Below are positions 55,237 to 63,343 of a DNA stretch of 64,000 nucleotides, in pieces. Both the position numbers and the translations under genes were made by a program. The stretch is from the NCBI RefSeq assembly GCF_009738185.1, contig NZ_CP046509.1, positions 2,607,501 to 2,671,500 of the forward strand, in the 5' to 3' direction. The stretch comes from Erwinia sorbitola (GTDB lineage: Bacteria > Pseudomonadota > Gammaproteobacteria > Enterobacterales > Enterobacteriaceae). The notes under the pieces are model-generated. The model ran no database searches. It was not told the DNA's origin and saw only the letters and a list, made by a program, of their open reading frames with translations. Positions within the stretch are counted from its first letter, which is position 1. Each line of letters opens with the position of its first letter.

Positions 55237-55485
55237 TTATTTTTTCTTCTTAGACTTTTTCAGCAGCGCACGAATTTGTTTCAGTTCTGCCTGAGTGAGC
55301 TGCTCAGAGGTCTCTTCTTCCGTGTTAGTGTTGTCTACCGCGCCCGGTGCCTGAGCAGAGAAGCTCTGAACCAGATGCTGGGTAACCAGATCGCTGAGGG
55401 AGAGCTGGCTCTCCAGGGCGAGCGCTTTAATCGTTTCTTTTAAGGCGGGATCAATCTTAATGGTTAAACTGACTTTGTCGGTCAT
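55237..55485 (-). CDS. Ribbon-helix-helix protein
   Basis: 82 residues. Residues 1-45 (SLTIKIDPALKETIKALALESQLSLSDLVTQHLVQSF) fit a ribbon-helix-helix DNA-binding fold; the C-terminal half is Glu-rich and ends in a basic KKSKKKK tail. No toxin gene is adjacent, so it is not an obvious antitoxin; it may be a stand-alone regulator. GGAG precedes the ATG. Conserved-looking but not recognised by name. Confidence 0.72.
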   Translation of the reverse strand: MTDKVSLTIKIDPALKETIKALALESQLSLSDLVTQHLVQSFSAQAPGAVDNTNTEEETSEQLTQAELKQIRALLKKSKKKK

Positions 55486-55558
55486 TGCCTGATTCTCCTG
55501 ATTATTGTCCAGACAACGTAACCCGTAACTTACGGTTTAACCATACTGTCATAAAAAT

Positions 55559-56263
55559 TTAATATTTGACGCCACCTGGCGCGAACTCATCGATAACGCT
55601 TTGATCCAACGCGCAGAAATCACCTTTCAACTCCGCACAGAGTTTAGCCATATAGGTGACGAGGAAACTGGTATTAAATTCTGCCAAACGCCGCCCTTCC
55701 GCCGTCTGCATGGTTTCGGGCAATTTAAGTAGTTTCTTCTGGAAATGATCCAGCGCCCATTCTGCGTCATCCAGCGGGCGGTTGCGCGCCAGCGGATCGT
55801 GGCTATCAAACAGCGAACGTCCTAATGCTCCAGAAACGTAGAATACCCGCGCCAGCCCGATGGCGCCCAGCGACTCCAGGCGGTCGGCATCCTGCACAAC
55901 CTTCGCTTCTATTGTCTCTGCGGCAACGCCTGCACTAAAGCTGTGTGCATGCACCGCATGGGCCACCGCTTCAATTTTGTCAGCCGGAAAATCAGCGAAC
56001 ACCTGCCGTAGCACCCGGCGCGTTTCGTCGGCGGCCTGCGCTGAAGCCAGATGACGTTCCGGATGGTTTTTCGGCAGGTTAACGATGTCATGGAAGTAAC
56101 ATCCGGCCAGTACCACCAGCTCATCCGCTTCCGTTCCCGCCATAATACGTTGTGCTGACTGCCAGACCCGGGTCAGATGTGCCACATCGTGGGCTTTATC
56201 ATCATGCTGCCAGGTCTCATGCAGCCAGTGTTCAAAACGAGATTGCCAGTCGCTTAGTGTCAT
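55559..56263 (-). CDS. yedJ: HD-domain phosphohydrolase YedJ
   Basis: 234 residues, cytoplasmic. The HD metal-binding residues are in HDVAHLTRVW, CYFHDIVNLPKNHPER, HAVHAHSFSAG and VQDADRLESLGAIGLARVF, matching E. coli YedJ. AAGG lies six bases before the ATG at 56263, so that start is preferred to one six bases upstream. The substrate (probably a phosphomonoester or nucleotide) is unknown. It is the last core gene before an AT-rich accessory stretch. Confidence 0.92.
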   Translation of the reverse strand: MTLSDWQSRFEHWLHETWQHDDKAHDVAHLTRVWQSAQRIMAGTEADELVVLAGCYFHDIVNLPKNHPERHLASAQAADETRRVLRQVFADFPADKIEAVAHAVHAHSFSAGVAAETIEAKVVQDADRLESLGAIGLARVFYVSGALGRSLFDSHDPLARNRPLDDAEWALDHFQKKLLKLPETMQTAEGRRLAEFNTSFLVTYMAKLCAELKGDFCALDQSVIDEFAPGGVKY

Positions 56264-56595
56264 AGACATCCTTAGTTGTTTTATCGCTAATTCACTCTTA
56301 GCGGGGGATGCAATATTTTACTTTTTAAATCATACAGTAAGAAAAAACCAGGCAGATGAATTTTTTATTTCTGAATATATATATTGAATGCTATTTGATC
56401 AGCGCCGCCTGATTTCATCAACCAGCCCAGACTTCACTCAGTGCACCAAGCAATTCCACACCTGTTAAGAGAGATAAACAGATGAAGTTTCTGTCAATTA
56501 CCCACGCTGCACATTTCATTTTCAAAGATATGGCTATTCTTTAGCCAGTTTTTATATGCTAGAAAGTTATTTTGTTAACGTTAAAGGACTACGTT
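56264..56595. other. AT-rich gap before the Tae4-like gene
   Basis: 332 bases with no credible gene. It should contain the promoters of yedJ (minus) and the tae4-like gene (plus). The base composition is clearly more AT-rich than the core genes on either side, marking the boundary of the accessory stretch. Confidence 0.4.
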
Positions 56596-57111
56596 ATGAC
56601 TATCTCGTTTGATGTTTTATGGAATGCGCACCCTGAAATTAAAGGCGATGCAAACCCCTGCCGCCTGCCCAACGGCCTCAAAGCTTTTGAAGACCAGTGC
56701 GCGATAAGAATCGGAACAGCCCTTGCTCGCTGCGGAGCGAATATCGCCCGGCTCAACGCTACCTTCTGCTGGCATCATCCTAAAAAGGAAGGCCATATAC
56801 TACGCGCTGAAGAACTTGCCATTTCCCTGCGATACGCCCCTTTCGAAGGAATGCTGCCGATGGTTAAAGTCACTCCTGAGAACTTTGAGAAGGTTTTAAG
56901 AAACGAGAGGGGAATCATATTCTTTAAAGATTTTTGGCGGCGAGGAAATGAGTCTTTTGCAAATCGTTCAGGCGATCATATTGACCTCTGGAACGGCAAG
57001 CGTCTGACCGCCAAAGCAACCTGGTTCCGTATACAATGGGGTTGGCATTACGACGGCATTGCAAGCGACTTTTTTAAATCTAAAGAGATCTGGTTTTGGA
57101 AGATGAGATGA
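56596..57111 (+). CDS. Tae4-like peptidoglycan amidase (T6SS effector family)
   Basis: 172 residues. The Tae4 signature is present: DQCAIRIGTALARCG with probable catalytic Cys35, and SGDHIDLWNGKRLT with His128 in the GDHIDLWNG motif. Tae4 enzymes cut the D-Glu-mDAP bond of peptidoglycan peptides and are delivered into rivals by type VI secretion. AAAGGA precedes the ATG at 56596; the frame extends eight codons further, but without a ribosome site. No T6SS structural genes are in the window, so it is an orphan effector locus. The next ORF overlaps its stop (ATGA). Confidence 0.82.
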   Translation: MTISFDVLWNAHPEIKGDANPCRLPNGLKAFEDQCAIRIGTALARCGANIARLNATFCWHHPKKEGHILRAEELAISLRYAPFEGMLPMVKVTPENFEKVLRNERGIIFFKDFWRRGNESFANRSGDHIDLWNGKRLTAKATWFRIQWGWHYDGIASDFFKSKEIWFWKMR

Positions 57112-57341
57112 ATGGACTCAAAATTGCTGTAGCCGCTTTGGCTGGTGCTGCACTGTGTCTGGCGGCGCTGATTGCAGGCTTTCCTCGTCTGGCACTGCTG
57201 ATAACCGGCCCGGTAGTCAGTAACGATGAGATGAACCAAAACGTGGTGTTATTTCTTATCAGCACTCCTCTTTCCGTTGTTATCGGTGCACTTATCGGTG
57301 GTGTTCTTATGCGGCGACGACTCCAAAAAAAGCGAAATTGA
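57108..57341 (+). CDS. Small two-TM protein overlapping the tae4-like gene
   Basis: 77 residues from MNGLKIAV. Two hydrophobic helices (IAVAALAGAALCLAALIAGF and VVLFLISTPLSVVIGALIGGVLM) flank a short loop, with a basic RRRLQKKRN end. Its ATG overlaps the effector stop as ATGA, implying translational coupling. It does not look like Tai4, the usual secreted immunity protein. It could be a different immunity or accessory membrane protein. Function unknown. Confidence 0.65.
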   Translation: MNGLKIAVAALAGAALCLAALIAGFPRLALLITGPVVSNDEMNQNVVLFLISTPLSVVIGALIGGVLMRRRLQKKRN

Positions 57342-57924
57342 TGATGTACCCCCTGGGCCAGGCTATCCCTTGATTATTTTCAATCCGCACCTATATATCG
57401 GAAAAAACGATGCTGTTAATCCCCGGCGACCCAGCCATTGTCGATAAAGATACGCTGGTGCATTTTTTGCATTTTCAGTCAATTCTGGGGGATTTTTATC
57501 TGGCTGTTTTTTGATCTAAATGTTAAACAATGGTTATGTCATAAAATTTAACAGAACGGCCATCAGGGGGTGAGCTCATCAGGCTACTCAGGGGGATAAC
57601 TGAATTACAGGGTGCAATGAACGTAGCGCGATGGCGCTTAACCATTCATCGCACTAACAGATTTTATTATGGTAAAATCTCCATTTGGTAACCTCGTCGC
57701 GGGTAAGTGATGATGCACTCAGATTCACCAGTGGCCTGCTTTCTGTTGCCTGACAGGTGACAAAATCTGCCCGCAGCTATTGTTTTTATAAGATTTTCTG
57801 ATGATTAGTAAAATAAACATGCTGAACTAATTTTATGAGCTAATGTTAGGAATTATCTGTATTGTATTTTTACTTTGCTTATGAACCAGGAACTGGTCAA
57901 GAAAGTTATATTAGAGGTTAAAAC
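57342..57924. other. AT-rich gap with a possible 34-codon ORF
   Basis: 583 bases without a recognised gene. An open frame at 57410-57514 (MLLIPGDPAIVDKDTLVHFL...) has a weak GGA upstream and could be a tiny gene or a remnant. No T6SS immunity gene is visible. Confidence 0.35.
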
Positions 57925-58581
57925 ATGAAAGAACGCCCGATTCTATTTAGCGATCAACGGGTGCGCGCCCTGCTGTCAGGCCAACAAAATCAGACACGGC
58001 GCATCATGAAATCCCAAATGTTTGGCCCTGGTCAGGACAACCATGAGGGTTGCTACGGTATTGATGTACTTAGCAATAATTTGCAAGGCAATCGTGTGCT
58101 GGGCATGGAAAATCTCAGCTATCACTGCCCTTATGGGCAGCCGGGCGATCGTCTGTGGGTTCGTGAAACGTGGCGAGGCCCGGTAGTGCCCCCGGAAGAG
58201 ATGGCGCGGTATCAGGCCTCTCCGGCGCAGTTTAAAAACATTGATTACTGCCAATATCGCGCTGACTCCAATATCTATACCACGGATGAAGAAGATGCGA
58301 ACTTTGGCTGGCAGGCTGGTATTCATATGCCGCGCTGGGCGAGCCGTATTGACCTGACTATCACTGCCATCCGCGCGGAAAGAATTCAGGATATCAGTGA
58401 TGATGATGTGATGGCCGAAGGGGTGCAGGTGGATTCCCACTTCCTTAACAACTTTTTCACCATGCACAGTGAAGCCGTGTCAGCAAAAGATGCCTACCGC
58501 AAGCAGTGGGCCATTCAGTACGGTGGCACCAGTTGGGAAGTTAATCCCTGGGTGTGGGTTATCGAATTTGAGCGTACCTGA
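57925..58581 (+). CDS. Phage-type ASCH-like protein
   Basis: 218 residues. The pattern KERPILFSDQRVRALLSGQQNQTRR, then PYGQPGDRLWVRETWRG and IHMPRWASRIDLTITAIRAERIQDIS is typical of a family seen in prophages and related to ASCH/RNA-binding folds. The function is not established. It probably represents a leftover of a mobile element next to the tae4-like unit; no integrase is visible. A strong hairpin follows the stop. Confidence 0.72.
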   Translation: MKERPILFSDQRVRALLSGQQNQTRRIMKSQMFGPGQDNHEGCYGIDVLSNNLQGNRVLGMENLSYHCPYGQPGDRLWVRETWRGPVVPPEEMARYQASPAQFKNIDYCQYRADSNIYTTDEEDANFGWQAGIHMPRWASRIDLTITAIRAERIQDISDDDVMAEGVQVDSHFLNNFFTMHSEAVSAKDAYRKQWAIQYGGTSWEVNPWVWVIEFERT

Positions 58582-58592
58582 TCCTCTAATTT

Positions 58593-58624
58593 AAGCAGCG
58601 CTGTGATATTTTTCAGCGCTGCTT
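58593..58624 (+). terminator. Terminator hairpin after the phage-type gene
   Basis: AAGCAGCGCTG/CAGCGCTGCTT 11-bp stem with a ten-base loop followed by GCGTTTT. Confidence 0.72.
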
Positions 58625-58793
58625 GCGTTTTATCACAGACAAACTGCAATATAACTGATTGAATATTCCCCTTATTCACCGATGTAGCGGTCACCTTTCT
58701 GTTACGTTTTTTCGTAGCCAGGGCCTGTTTACAGCGTCGGAATAAACACATGTCTTACTGATAAGTTTTTCATCAGGCGGGAGTGACAACAGC

Positions 58794-59588
58794 ATGATCA
58801 AATGGCCGTGGAAAGGCGGAGATGACGCCGCTGAGAGTGGGCTGCCCTGGCAACAGGCGCTGCAAATACCGCTGCTGGCAACCTTAACGGATGCCGAGCA
58901 TCAGGCATTGTGCCAGCTTGCCACTCGTTTTTTACGCCAGAAACGCCTGGTTCCTTTACAGGGCTTTGAACTCGATGAGTTGAAAAGCTGCCGTCTGGCG
59001 CTGCTGTTTTGTCTGCCGGTTCTCAGCCTGGGATATGACTGGCTGGATGGTTTTCATGAAGTGCTGATCTACCCTTCCCCGTTTATGGTTGACGATGAAT
59101 GGCAGGATGAGTTCGGCCTGGTGCATCGTGAGCAGATAGTACATGCCGGGCAGAGCTGGCAGCAGGGGCCGGTTGTGCTGAACTGGCTTGATGTGCAGGA
59201 CTCTTTCGATCTCTCCGGCTATAACCTGGTGATTCATGAAGTCGCTCACAAACTTGATGCTCGCGGTAGCGGAGAAGCTAACGGGGTGCCGGCCATTGCC
59301 CTGCGTGACGTTGTGGGCTGGGAGCGCGATCTGCACGCCGCGATGAATAATATTCAGGACGAGATCGACCAGGTAGGAGAAAATGCCACCAGTATTGATG
59401 CCTATGCCGCCAGTGAACCAGCCGAGTGTTTCGCCGTTTTATCTGAGTATTTTTTCAGCGCACCGGAGCTGCTGATCGCCCGTTTCCCGGCGCTCTATCA
59501 GCGTTTTCGTCAATTTTATCGTCAGGATCCGCATCAGCGCCTGGAGCAGCAACAGCTACACCATAATGTCGGTGGAATTGTTCACTAA
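58794..59588 (+). CDS. mtfA: Mlc titration factor MtfA
   Basis: 264 residues, cytoplasmic zinc peptidase-like protein. The HExxH motif is in YNLVIHEVAHKLDARG, and a downstream PAECFAVLSEYFFSAPELL carries the third ligand region. In E. coli MtfA binds the glucose-repressor Mlc and so affects ptsG. The next gene is tRNA-Asn, as in E. coli (asnT). Confidence 0.95.
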   Translation: MIKWPWKGGDDAAESGLPWQQALQIPLLATLTDAEHQALCQLATRFLRQKRLVPLQGFELDELKSCRLALLFCLPVLSLGYDWLDGFHEVLIYPSPFMVDDEWQDEFGLVHREQIVHAGQSWQQGPVVLNWLDVQDSFDLSGYNLVIHEVAHKLDARGSGEANGVPAIALRDVVGWERDLHAAMNNIQDEIDQVGENATSIDAYAASEPAECFAVLSEYFFSAPELLIARFPALYQRFRQFYRQDPHQRLEQQQLHHNVGGIVH

Positions 59589-59641
59589 TCGGTCGGGTTG
59601 ATTCAAACGCAGCCAATTGAAAGCTAAACCGTTTTTTACTG

Positions 59642-59670
59642 TTGACAGTCTGATGGCGTCTCGCTACTAT
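59642..59670 (+). promoter_or_regulatory. Promoter of tRNA-Asn
   Basis: TTGACA (perfect -35), a 17-base spacer and TACTAT, followed by TCGCCTCG; the tRNA begins 17 bases later. Confidence 0.85.
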
Positions 59671-59687
59671 TCGCCTCGTTCCACAAT

Positions 59688-59763
59688 TCCTCTGTAGTTC
59701 AGTCGGTAGAACGGCGGACTGTTAATCCGTATGTCACTGGTTCGAGTCCAGTCAGAGGAGCCA
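59688..59763 (+). tRNA. tRNA-Asn (GTT)
   Basis: 76 nucleotides including CCA. Acceptor TCCTCTG/CAGAGGA, anticodon loop CTGTTAA gives GTT, and T-arm CTGG TTCGAGT CCAG. Located directly after mtfA. A strong terminator follows. Confidence 0.97.
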
Positions 59764-59770
59764 TATTTAG

Positions 59771-59805
59771 AAAAGCCCGCTCAGGGAAACCTGAGCGGGC
59801 TTTTT
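59771..59805 (+). terminator. tRNA-Asn terminator
   Basis: AAAAGCCCGCTCAGG/CCTGAGCGGGCTTTT 15-bp stem with a GAAA loop and a T run. Confidence 0.93.
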
Positions 59806-60002
59806 GTTTTCATGCCGCTGTGCCTATATGGTTTGATATAACAGGTTAGCGTGAGAAGGTGCTGTCAGCGACAGCATAGAGCAAGGCCGTCGTTTCTGGG
59901 GTTCAATAATCAGGCAGCCATTATTAACAGTCATGCCCGCTTCAGAAATTTAGCGGGCTTTTGGCTTACTCAGGAAATGACCATTTTAGTCAACAGTCAC
60001 TT

Positions 60003-60617
60003 TTAAGGTGATAAACTTCTCAGTATCAATGATGACAGCAGTACGGCAGCGGAAGAGGCTGTATCCAGGCTATATTGCAGCTGTAAAGGGCAAATATAGG
60101 GGCGCATAACCAGATAGATGGCATTTGCGGTCTCATCCAGCGGAGTTTTGCGCTCGAACTCGCCTGCCTGCCTGCCTTCCTGAATGATCAGCTGTATCAG
60201 CTGACGCAGACGCTGCTGGTGCGCAGCTGCCGAAGGCCAGTTATCCCGCGAAGCAACGGCAGCAATGTCATAAAGCATACGGTCGTGAAAAAACAGATCG
60301 CTACCGGCTTCGGTCAGCGCCCGGAACAAACGCCGCAATTTTTCCGAGGCAGTAGGCGCATCGGCGATGGCCTGATCAACAATTTCAGCGAGCTGTGCCA
60401 GCCGGTTGGCGCAAATCACTTCGCCAATCGCCTGCTTCGAATCGAAAAATTTATAGATATAAGCTTTGGAAAAGCCAATGGCTTTGGCTAAATCGGACAC
60501 GGTAGTTTTTTCGTAGCCAAAATGCCCAAAATGCGCTGTGGCAGCTTCCACTACCTGGTCACGGATATTATGCTCAGAAGGACCACGTGCGGGGGTTTCG
60601 TTTGTCTGTATAGTCAT
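60003..60617 (-). CDS. TetR/AcrR-family transcription regulator
   Basis: 204 residues, cytoplasmic homodimer. The N-terminal helix-turn-helix TVSDLAKAIGFSKAYIYKFFDSKQAI is typical; the C-terminal ligand domain is variable, with Cys in VICANRL and PYICPLQ. Ligand and targets cannot be told; the adjacent ArsR/ene-reductase unit is a possible target. It is separated from the ArsR gene by 150 bases. A promoter region lies upstream at about 60618-60767. Confidence 0.85.
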   Translation of the reverse strand: MTIQTNETPARGPSEHNIRDQVVEAATAHFGHFGYEKTTVSDLAKAIGFSKAYIYKFFDSKQAIGEVICANRLAQLAEIVDQAIADAPTASEKLRRLFRALTEAGSDLFFHDRMLYDIAAVASRDNWPSAAAHQQRLRQLIQLIIQEGRQAGEFERKTPLDETANAIYLVMRPYICPLQLQYSLDTASSAAVLLSSLILRSLSP

Positions 60618-60767
60618 ATCTCCAGCTTAACTCAATGAGTTTTGATAGACAACGCGTGACCATAATGTGATTTTTTCACAACTATCTCAAGTTGATTTGG
60701 GTTAACTATTTGTCTGTTATCCGCCATCAGCCCGACTAAAGAGTAACGGGCTGCACAGGGGCGACTA

Positions 60768-61082
60768 TTACAATAGTTTGAGGAAATCCGTAACCGAGGT
60801 GGTTACTTCAGCGATGCGTGGCTCACTGCGGCGATAGTAAGTCCATTTGCCTACTTTTGTCGCTTCAAGCATTCCTGCATCTTGCAGAACCTTCAGGCAG
60901 AGCGATGTGGCGGGTTGTGACAAACCCGCCTTATCCTGAATGAGGCTGGCGCAAACGCCGTACTGGCTGAAATCATAAAGCTGGCTGTAACCGGCGAACG
61001 CATCCGCCGGGCTTTTTAGCCATTGTAATACTGCCATCCGTACCGGGTTGGACAGTAATTTCATGGCGTTTTCAGGTGACAT
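60768..61082 (-). CDS. ArsR-family winged-helix regulator
   Basis: 104 residues. Winged-helix core SQPATSLCLKVLQDAGMLEATKVGKWTYYR. There are Cys near residues 44 and 62 (GVCASLIQ and SLCLKVL), which could sense thiol-reactive compounds, but the metal-site CVC motif of ArsR is absent. It starts 20 bases after the ene-reductase gene, so it is the second gene of a two-gene transcript and probably regulates it. Confidence 0.83.
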   Translation of the reverse strand: MSPENAMKLLSNPVRMAVLQWLKSPADAFAGYSQLYDFSQYGVCASLIQDKAGLSQPATSLCLKVLQDAGMLEATKVGKWTYYRRSEPRIAEVTTSVTDFLKLL

Positions 61083-61102
61083 TCAGCCTCACAAAACAAT
61101 CA

Positions 61103-62224
61103 TCAACGATAAGTCGGGTAGTCAGTATATCCTTTACTGGTGCCGCCATACAGAGATGAAGCATCTGCCGGATTTAATGGATGCCCCTGCTCTAAGCGGG
61201 CGGGTAGATCCGGATTAGCGATAAACGTTCTGCCAAAGCCAAATAGATCACCCCACCCATTTTCCAGAACCCGCTGCGCCTTTTCGCGGGTATAACGCCC
61301 GGCATACATAATTGGCGATCGGAAGGCCTGGCGCAGTGCGCTGCGGAAATCCTCCGGCAGCTCCGGGCTGTTATCCCAGTCAGCTTCCGCGATAGAGAGA
61401 TAGCCGATATCCAGATCATTCAGCATTTTCGCCGCTGTAATATAGGTGGCATACGGATCGCTCTCTACCAGCCCGAGATAAACGCGCTCTTCATCAGTAC
61501 TGGTGAACAGTGGCGCAAAGCGTACGCCCACCCGCTGGCTGCCAAACACCGGACTGATTGCTTCCACGATCTCTTTCAGGAAACGCAGTCTGTTTTCCAG
61601 CGAACCGCCATATTCGTCAGTACGGAAATTGGTGTGCTCAGAGATAAACTGATTAATCAGATAACCATTGGCCGAATGCAGTTCAACACCATCAAAACCC
61701 GCTTTTTTGGCGTTTTCTGCTGCGGTGCGATACAGCGCAACGATCTCTTTTACTTCTGCGGTTGTCAGTTCACGCGGCGCAGAGGGTGAGGTCAAAACGC
61801 CTTCTCCCGGGCCGGTCTCAATAAACACCCGCACGCCGGTGGCGGTGACCGCAGAAGGCGCGACGGGTGCCTGTTCTGCTGGCTGAAGCGCAGTGTGCGA
61901 TACACGGCCAACATGCCAGAGCTGGCAGAAAAGAGTTCCCCCTTCTTGATGAACGGCATCTGTTACCTTTTTCCAGCCAGCGATCTGCTCTTCGCTGTGG
62001 ATCCCCGGTGTCCAGGCGTAGCCCTGCCCGCGAGGTTCAATCTGTGTGCCTTCAGTGATCATAAATCCAGCGCTGGCCCGCTGGCGATAGTATTCAACCA
62101 TCATTTCACCCGGAATATTGCCGGGTTGTTCACTACGGCAGCGGGTCAAAGGAGGAAGTGCAATACGGTTACGCAAGGTGATACCGCCGAGCTGTAGCGG
62201 GCTAAAGAGTGTTTTATCAGTCAT
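61103..62224 (-). CDS. Old yellow enzyme family alkene reductase (NemA-like)
   Basis: 373 residues, FMN-dependent TIM-barrel flavoprotein, cytoplasmic. LGGITLRNRIALPPLTRCRS, WHVGRVSHTALQP, GFDGVELHSANGYLINQFISE with the His-Asn pair, and NRLRFLKEIVEAI are OYE landmarks. These enzymes reduce activated C=C bonds of electrophiles such as enones and maleimides. The ATG at 62224 is preferred to an upstream TTG. The downstream ArsR-type gene is cotranscribed. NemA orthology is plausible but not certain. Confidence 0.88.
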   Translation of the reverse strand: MTDKTLFSPLQLGGITLRNRIALPPLTRCRSEQPGNIPGEMMVEYYRQRASAGFMITEGTQIEPRGQGYAWTPGIHSEEQIAGWKKVTDAVHQEGGTLFCQLWHVGRVSHTALQPAEQAPVAPSAVTATGVRVFIETGPGEGVLTSPSAPRELTTAEVKEIVALYRTAAENAKKAGFDGVELHSANGYLINQFISEHTNFRTDEYGGSLENRLRFLKEIVEAISPVFGSQRVGVRFAPLFTSTDEERVYLGLVESDPYATYITAAKMLNDLDIGYLSIAEADWDNSPELPEDFRSALRQAFRSPIMYAGRYTREKAQRVLENGWGDLFGFGRTFIANPDLPARLEQGHPLNPADASSLYGGTSKGYTDYPTYR

Positions 62225-62354
62225 AATTTCATCAAGTTCCAAATGAATCAGTGCCGCTCATTATATTTAAAGATTTAAATATGTAAATGCATTTAGCGAT
62301 ATCCGGCCCATCAAATTGTCAATCAACGTAATCCCGAATAAAAATCATTCACAC

Positions 62355-62380
62355 TAAGGTATAGCCTGTGCTATACCTTA
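62355..62380 (+). promoter_or_regulatory. MntR-type operator upstream of sitABCD
   Basis: A perfect palindrome: left arm TAAGGTATAGC, spacer CTGT, right arm GCTATACCTTA. The ATAGC-N4-GCTAT core matches enteric MntR boxes. A second, imperfect copy (ATAGCAAATGCTAAT) follows immediately at 62380-62394. Together they lie just upstream of the sitA ribosome site. Confidence 0.78.
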
Positions 62381-62431
62381 TAGCAAATGCTAATTGCGTA
62401 CTAATTATAAGCAAATTCTTAGGGGGGTTGT

Positions 62432-63343
62432 ATGGGTTTTCTGTATCCGTTTAAAAGCCTGATCTGCGCCACGCTGCTGGTTCTGTTACCGCTGACGCCC
62501 GCGCTGGCGCAGGAAAAATTCAAGGTTATCACGACCTTCACGGTGATTGCCGATATGGCGAAAAACGTGGCAGGCGATGCCGCAGACGTTGCATCTATTA
62601 CTAAAGCCGGAGCAGAAATTCACGAGTATCAACCCACCCCCGGAGATATCAAGCGGGCGCAGGGAGCACAGCTGATCCTCGCTAACGGACTCAACCTGGA
62701 GATGTGGTTCCAGCGTTTTTATCAGCATCTGAAAGGCGTACCTGAAGTGGTGGTTTCAGACGGTATCGTGCCGATGGGCATCAGCGAAGGCCCTTACAGC
62801 GGTAAACCTAATCCCCACGCGTGGATGTCGCCAGAGAATGCGCTGATCTACGTAGATAACATCCGCGATGCGCTGGTGAAATATGACCCGGCCAACGCCG
62901 ATACCTATCGCCACAACGCCACCGTCTATAAACAGAAAATCAGTGCCACCGTTGCCCCGGTACAGCAGGCGCTGGCGCAGATCCCGGAGGATAAACGCTG
63001 GCTGGTCACCAGTGAAGGAGCGTTCTCCTATCTGACCCGTGATTTTGGCCTGAAAGAGCTGTATCTGTGGCCGATCAACGCCGATCAGCAGGGAACCCCG
63101 CAGCAGGTGCGCAAGGTCATCGACAAAGTGAAGCAGGAGAAAATTCCGGCGGTATTTAGCGAGAGCACCGTGTCCGATAAAGCCGCTCGCCAGGTGGCGC
63201 GTGAAACCGGCAGTCACTACGGCGGGGTGCTGTATGTTGACTCCCTCAGCGCTGCTGATGGCCCGGTACCGACCTATCTTGATTTACTGCGCGTCACCAG
63301 TGACACCATCGTAAAAGGTATTCAACAGGGGTTAGCCAAATGA
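62432..63343 (+). CDS. sitA: Manganese/iron ABC transporter substrate-binding protein SitA
   Basis: 303 residues, Sec signal peptide (SLICATLLVLLPLTPALA), periplasmic cluster A-I metal-binding protein. The metal ligands are plausible in AEIHEYQPTPGD, NPHAWMSPENA, a Glu in FSESTVSD and a final Asp in YVDSLS. It delivers Mn(II) (and Fe(II)) to the SitCD permease. It overlaps sitB by four bases (ATGA). Regulation by MntR is indicated by the operator upstream. Confidence 0.95.
   Translation: MGFLYPFKSLICATLLVLLPLTPALAQEKFKVITTFTVIADMAKNVAGDAADVASITKAGAEIHEYQPTPGDIKRAQGAQLILANGLNLEMWFQRFYQHLKGVPEVVVSDGIVPMGISEGPYSGKPNPHAWMSPENALIYVDNIRDALVKYDPANADTYRHNATVYKQKISATVAPVQQALAQIPEDKRWLVTSEGAFSYLTRDFGLKELYLWPINADQQGTPQQVRKVIDKVKQEKIPAVFSESTVSDKAARQVARETGSHYGGVLYVDSLSAADGPVPTYLDLLRVTSDTIVKGIQQGLAK

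Noticed and set aside
59806..60002. Possible attachment-site remnant of tRNA-Asn (repeat of GCGGGCTTTTGG)
   Set aside because: The shared stretch is very short, lies in terminator-like sequence, and no integrase or island genes adjoin it.
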